DNA from: CAYZTY01 sp964444665 | GTDB lineage: Bacteria; Planctomycetota; Phycisphaerae; Sedimentisphaerales; CAYZTY01 | Length of the DNA stretch: 64,000 nt | Direction of reading: 5' to 3' | Assembly (NCBI GenBank): GCA_964444665.1 | Contig: CAYUIE010000002.1 | Location: 124,001-188,000, forward strand | Shown: in pieces, positions 60,848-64,000 of the stretch | Numbering within the stretch: position 1 is the first letter of the stretch | Layout of the letters: each line of letters starts with the position of its first letter | Translations under genes and position numbers: made by a program | Notes under the pieces: generated by a model | The model's database searches: none | What the model was told of the DNA's origin: nothing | Seen by the model: the letters and a program-made list of their open reading frames with translations, nothing else

Positions 60848-63238
60848 ATGAGGTTTGCTGAGAAAATTACTATTGATCCTGCGGTCGACAATACTCAGGA
60901 AGAGTCATACGAACGTTACCACGAGCTAAAGCTTCCTGAGGTCATCGGCGTATTGCCGATAAGAAGCACCGTTGCTTTTCCCGGCACCGTTTTGCCTTTG
61001 GCCATCGGCCGAGAGCGAAGCAAGAAGCTGATGGAAGATTTGACTCCGAGCGAGTCCGTGATTGGCCTTGTTACCCAGCGTGACGCGGTAATTGAACGGC
61101 CGGGCCCCAGGGATATCTATCGCATCGGCACAGTTGCTTCGCTGCTCAAGGTAATCAAGATGCCGGCCGGCTCACTCAACATAATTGTGCATGGCATCGT
61201 CCGCTTCAGGATACTCGAGATTATCAGCAACAAACCGTATATCAAGGCAAGAATCCGCATCCTGACTTTCAAGGATAAAACAACCAAGAAACTGCAGGCG
61301 CTTATGGTCAATGTTCGCCAGGCTGCCAATCGTCTGATTGCCCTTAGCCCAAATGTTCCGGAGGAAGCCTCCGTTATGCTCGAAAATATCGAGAATCCTT
61401 CGGCACTGGCCGATTTTCTCGCGGCCAATCTTCACAGCCCTGTTATGGAAAAACAGCAGTTGCTCGAAGAGCTCGACCCTGAAAAACGCCTGGAGAAAAT
61501 ATCGGTCTCGCTTGCAAATCAGCTTGAAGTGCTTGAGCTTAGCAACAAAATCCAGGGCCAGGTTCGGGAGTCTATCGATAAAAGTCAGCGCGAATACTTT
61601 CTCCAGGAGCAGCTAAAGGCTATCCAGGCTGAGCTTGGCCAGGCCGACCGTCAAACCGAGGAAATCAACCAGTTGCGGAAAAGTATAAAAGAGGCCCGGA
61701 TGCCGGAAAAGGTCGAGGTCGAGGCCCTGCGTGAGCTCGACCGGATGAGCAAAATACCGCTGGCCTCACCGGAATACAGTGTCATTCGCACGTATCTCGA
61801 CTGGATTTGCGAGTTGCCCTGGGACAACAGCACGAAGGATATGATTGAGATAAAAAAGGCCGAGCGAATACTGAATATTGACCATTATGACCTGAGCAGC
61901 GTAAAGAAGCGTATTCTCGAATTTCTTGCTATACGCAAGCTCAATCCGACCGGCAAAAGTCCCATTCTTTGCTTCGTCGGCCCGCCCGGCGTCGGGAAGA
62001 CCAGCCTCGGCAAGTCCATCGCGCGCGCTATGAGCAGGAAATTCGTCAGAATCTCACTTGGCGGTATCAGAGATGAGGCCGAAATTCGCGGCCACCGAAG
62101 GACGTATATCGGCGCCTTACCGGGCAGAATTCTACAGGAACTTAGAAAATGCAAGAATAATAATCCCGTCTTTATGCTCGATGAGCTCGATAAAATCGGC
62201 GCCGATTTCAGGGGCGACCCGGCCAGCGCGCTTCTTGAGGTGCTCGACCCTGAACAGAACTTCAGCTTCACCGACCATTACCTCGACCAGCCGTTTGATT
62301 TGTCGAGCGTCTTGTTCATCGGTACCGCAAACTATACCGAGCCGGTTCCGCCGGCCCTTCTGGATAGAATGGAAATCATAGAGCTGCCCGGCTATACAGA
62401 GCACGAGAAACTAAATATCGCCAAAAAGTACTTAGTCCCGCGTCAGCTAAAAGAGCACGGCCTGAATAAAAGTAAACTGACTCTAAAGGATGAGGCGATT
62501 CTTGCAATTATTAACAGCTATACTCGCGAGGCCGGCGTGCGGAACCTCGAGAGAAATATAGCCTCCATCTGCCGGGCCGTCGGTACCCAAATCGCAAAAG
62601 GAACAAAAAGGAGCGCTACCGTCGGCAAAAGGAACCTTGCGAAAATACTCGGTCCGCAGAGATTCGAGTCCGAGCTTGCCCTTCGGACCGCTATGCCGGG
62701 CGTCGCAACGGGCCTTGCCTTTACGCCGGTCGGAGGTGAGGTGCTGTTTATCGAGTCGGCGATGATGCCCGGCAAGGGAAATCTTACGCTCACCGGCCAT
62801 ATAGGTGATGTGATGAAGGAGAGCGCACAAGCCGCCTTCTCGATTGTGAAGGCAAATGCCGAGAAGCTAAAACTCCGGGCCGATGAAATCGGCAAGTATG
62901 ATTACCATATCCATGTCCCGGCTGGAGCCGTTCCGAAAGACGGCCCGAGTGCCGGGGTCACAATGTTTACCTCTCTGGTTTCGCTGCTTACCAACAAATC
63001 CGTTCGGCCGGACGTCGCGATGACCGGCGAGATAACCCTTCGCGGCCTGGTCCTGCCGGTAGGGGGCCTGAAGGAAAAAATCCTGGCTGCAAAGCGGGCC
63101 GGGATAAAAATTGTTGTACTGCCCGCACGAAATCGAAAAGATATGACCGAAGTCCCCAAAGAGGCCAAGAAAGGCCTTGATTTTCAATTCGTCAAAAGAG
63201 CGAACGATGTACTGAAACTCGCCCTGGACTCACGCTGA
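60848..63238 (+). CDS. lon: ATP-dependent protease Lon
   Basis: Lon degrades misfolded and regulatory proteins. The 796-residue protein has an N-terminal LON domain (about 30-220), the AAA+ Walker A motif GPPGVGKTSLGKS (near 380) and Walker B VFMLDELDKIG, and the C-terminal protease domain with the catalytic serine in PKDGPSAGVTMFTSL and the lysine in GGLKEKILAAKRAGI. Length is normal. It diverges from hemA. The tsaD gene follows after 187 bases on the same strand. Confidence 0.97.
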   Translation: MRFAEKITIDPAVDNTQEESYERYHELKLPEVIGVLPIRSTVAFPGTVLPLAIGRERSKKLMEDLTPSESVIGLVTQRDAVIERPGPRDIYRIGTVASLLKVIKMPAGSLNIIVHGIVRFRILEIISNKPYIKARIRILTFKDKTTKKLQALMVNVRQAANRLIALSPNVPEEASVMLENIENPSALADFLAANLHSPVMEKQQLLEELDPEKRLEKISVSLANQLEVLELSNKIQGQVRESIDKSQREYFLQEQLKAIQAELGQADRQTEEINQLRKSIKEARMPEKVEVEALRELDRMSKIPLASPEYSVIRTYLDWICELPWDNSTKDMIEIKKAERILNIDHYDLSSVKKRILEFLAIRKLNPTGKSPILCFVGPPGVGKTSLGKSIARAMSRKFVRISLGGIRDEAEIRGHRRTYIGALPGRILQELRKCKNNNPVFMLDELDKIGADFRGDPASALLEVLDPEQNFSFTDHYLDQPFDLSSVLFIGTANYTEPVPPALLDRMEIIELPGYTEHEKLNIAKKYLVPRQLKEHGLNKSKLTLKDEAILAIINSYTREAGVRNLERNIASICRAVGTQIAKGTKRSATVGKRNLAKILGPQRFESELALRTAMPGVATGLAFTPVGGEVLFIESAMMPGKGNLTLTGHIGDVMKESAQAAFSIVKANAEKLKLRADEIGKYDYHIHVPAGAVPKDGPSAGVTMFTSLVSLLTNKSVRPDVAMTGEITLRGLVLPVGGLKEKILAAKRAGIKIVVLPARNRKDMTEVPKEAKKGLDFQFVKRANDVLKLALDSR

Positions 63239-63253
63239 ATTTGTAACTGGTTA

Positions 63254-63335
63254 TTGGTAAATGGTGAAATACACCAATCCCCTCATGTCTCGTATCCTTC
63301 GACTACCGCACAGGATAGGCGTTGACTTGCAATGA
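63254..63335 (+). repeat. Dispersed short repeats between lon and tsaD
   Basis: TTGGTAAATGGT (63254-63265) matches 55602-55613 exactly, and TCCTTCGACT (63295-63304) matches the repeat core at 9677 and 56623, here followed by ACCGCACAGGATAGG and later AATGACA. Confidence 0.5.
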
Positions 63336-63425
63336 CAAGAAAATGAAAAACCTTTATCGCGGGTGCGGATTTGTGTAAAATCAATAAGAATTAATACCAA
63401 AGCAATTACAATAGAGACTCTATAA

Positions 63426-64000
63426 ATGGATAAAGAGGTAAATATATTGGGTATCGAGACGAGCTGTGACGAGACGGCGGCGGCGGTGGTGGCGGACGGG
63501 CGAGTCATTAAATCCTCAGTTATAGCATCGCAGGCAGAGCTTCACGAAAAATACGGCGGTGTTGTGCCCGAGATTGCCTCGCGTGCGCATATCGAAAAAC
63601 TATACCCGGTCCTCTCAGAGGCGATGAAACAGGCAGGGCTCGAGAAAAATGATATAGACGCGGTCGCGGTTGCCGACCGGCCGGGGCTGGTGGTGGCATT
63701 AATTATAGGCGTAACGGCGGCGAAGACATTGGCAATGGTGTGGAAAAAGCCGCTCATCGCAGTCAATCATCTCCACGCCCATTTGCAGTCGGCAATGATA
63801 TCTCAAGACAAATTAGACCTGCCTGCGGTGGCGCTGGTTGTCTCGGGCGGGCATACGAGCCTTTATGAGTGCAGCACGCCGCTGGATGTGAAGCTGTTAG
63901 GAGCGACAATCGACGATGCGGCGGGTGAGGCGTTCGATAAGGTTGCGACGATTCTGCACCTGCCTTATCCTGGTGGGCCGAGCATTGAAAAGGCGGCAGA
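63426..64000 (+). CDS. tsaD: tRNA threonylcarbamoyladenosine synthase subunit TsaD (partial)
   Basis: The frame starts with ATG at 63426 and runs off the right edge, giving 191 residues. It begins ILGIETSCDETAAAVV, the nucleotide-binding motif of the ASKHA fold, and has EIASRAHIEKL, VNHLHAHLQSAM (metal-binding histidines) and ALVVSGGHTSLYE. TsaD transfers a threonylcarbamoyl group to A37 of tRNAs that read ANN codons. The C-terminus is missing in this window. Confidence 0.95.
   Translation, partial: MDKEVNILGIETSCDETAAAVVADGRVIKSSVIASQAELHEKYGGVVPEIASRAHIEKLYPVLSEAMKQAGLEKNDIDAVAVADRPGLVVALIIGVTAAKTLAMVWKKPLIAVNHLHAHLQSAMISQDKLDLPAVALVVSGGHTSLYECSTPLDVKLLGATIDDAAGEAFDKVATILHLPYPGGPSIEKAA

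Overview
The window looks like a chromosomal segment of a planctomycete, most likely class Phycisphaerae. This is inferred, not proven. The pointers are a cluster of PEP-CTERM secreted proteins, a dockerin-like tail on a repeat protein, RNase Y next to a YmdB phosphoesterase, a membrane pyrophosphatase, a siroheme-dependent heme branch and a bacterial topoisomerase VI A subunit. Base composition is balanced apart from an AT-richer restriction-modification block. Most genes are housekeeping genes in short runs on alternating strands. I see no prophage, insertion sequence or CRISPR array.

Layout. 1-2.5 kb: ymdB-like (cut by the left edge) and rny. 2.5-3.3 kb: a long non-coding leader with RNA structure before glyA. 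3.3-12.7 kb: glyA, a Nudix-like gene, argJ, hppA, rsfS, argS, a MntA/HepT toxin-antitoxin pair and yjbQ. 12.7-16.3 kb: an MFS transporter, a GC-rich hairpin, topoisomerase VI subunit A without subunit B, and a YggS protein. 16.3-22.5 kb (minus): an ECF sigma factor with two membrane proteins, a YbjQ-like protein, a lipoprotein, a parvulin, a nitroreductase-like protein and a YdeI-like protein. 22.7-27.6 kb: a SpoIIE-type phosphatase, a tetraheme NapC/NirT cytochrome, accB, accC and an agmatinase. 27.6-30.1 kb (minus): a small membrane protein, lysA and a flavodoxin.

30.1-35.2 kb is a lipoprotein island: two minus-strand lipoproteins diverge from a plus-strand run of COG3014, YcfL, LpoB and CsgG-like proteins, which suggests an envelope system. 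35.3-40 kb: a metallophosphoesterase, a thioesterase, a 13-repeat RCC1-like secreted protein and an AlaC-like aminotransferase. 40.1-43.3 kb: four PEP-CTERM genes with a promoter, a long leader and a terminal hairpin. 43.3-49.9 kb (minus): a methyltransferase with a nuclease-like tail, a GIY-YIG-like protein and a MjaI-family endonuclease, directly coupled to rdgB and followed by topA and groES. 50-53 kb (minus): argB, argD and argF, then tRNA-Thr(UGU). 53.6-60.4 kb: a PilZ protein, hemL, a secreted protein, and ahbC/ahbD/hemA for siroheme-route heme synthesis. 60.8-64 kb: lon and the start of tsaD.

Together, argJ, argB, argD and argF cover most of arginine synthesis and agmatinase uses an arginine derivative. 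hemA and hemL make aminolevulinate and AhbC/AhbD finish heme, which could supply the cytochrome. The least explained parts are the structured glyA leader, plus-strand terminators with no gene, the lipoprotein island and the coupling of the restriction cassette to rdgB.
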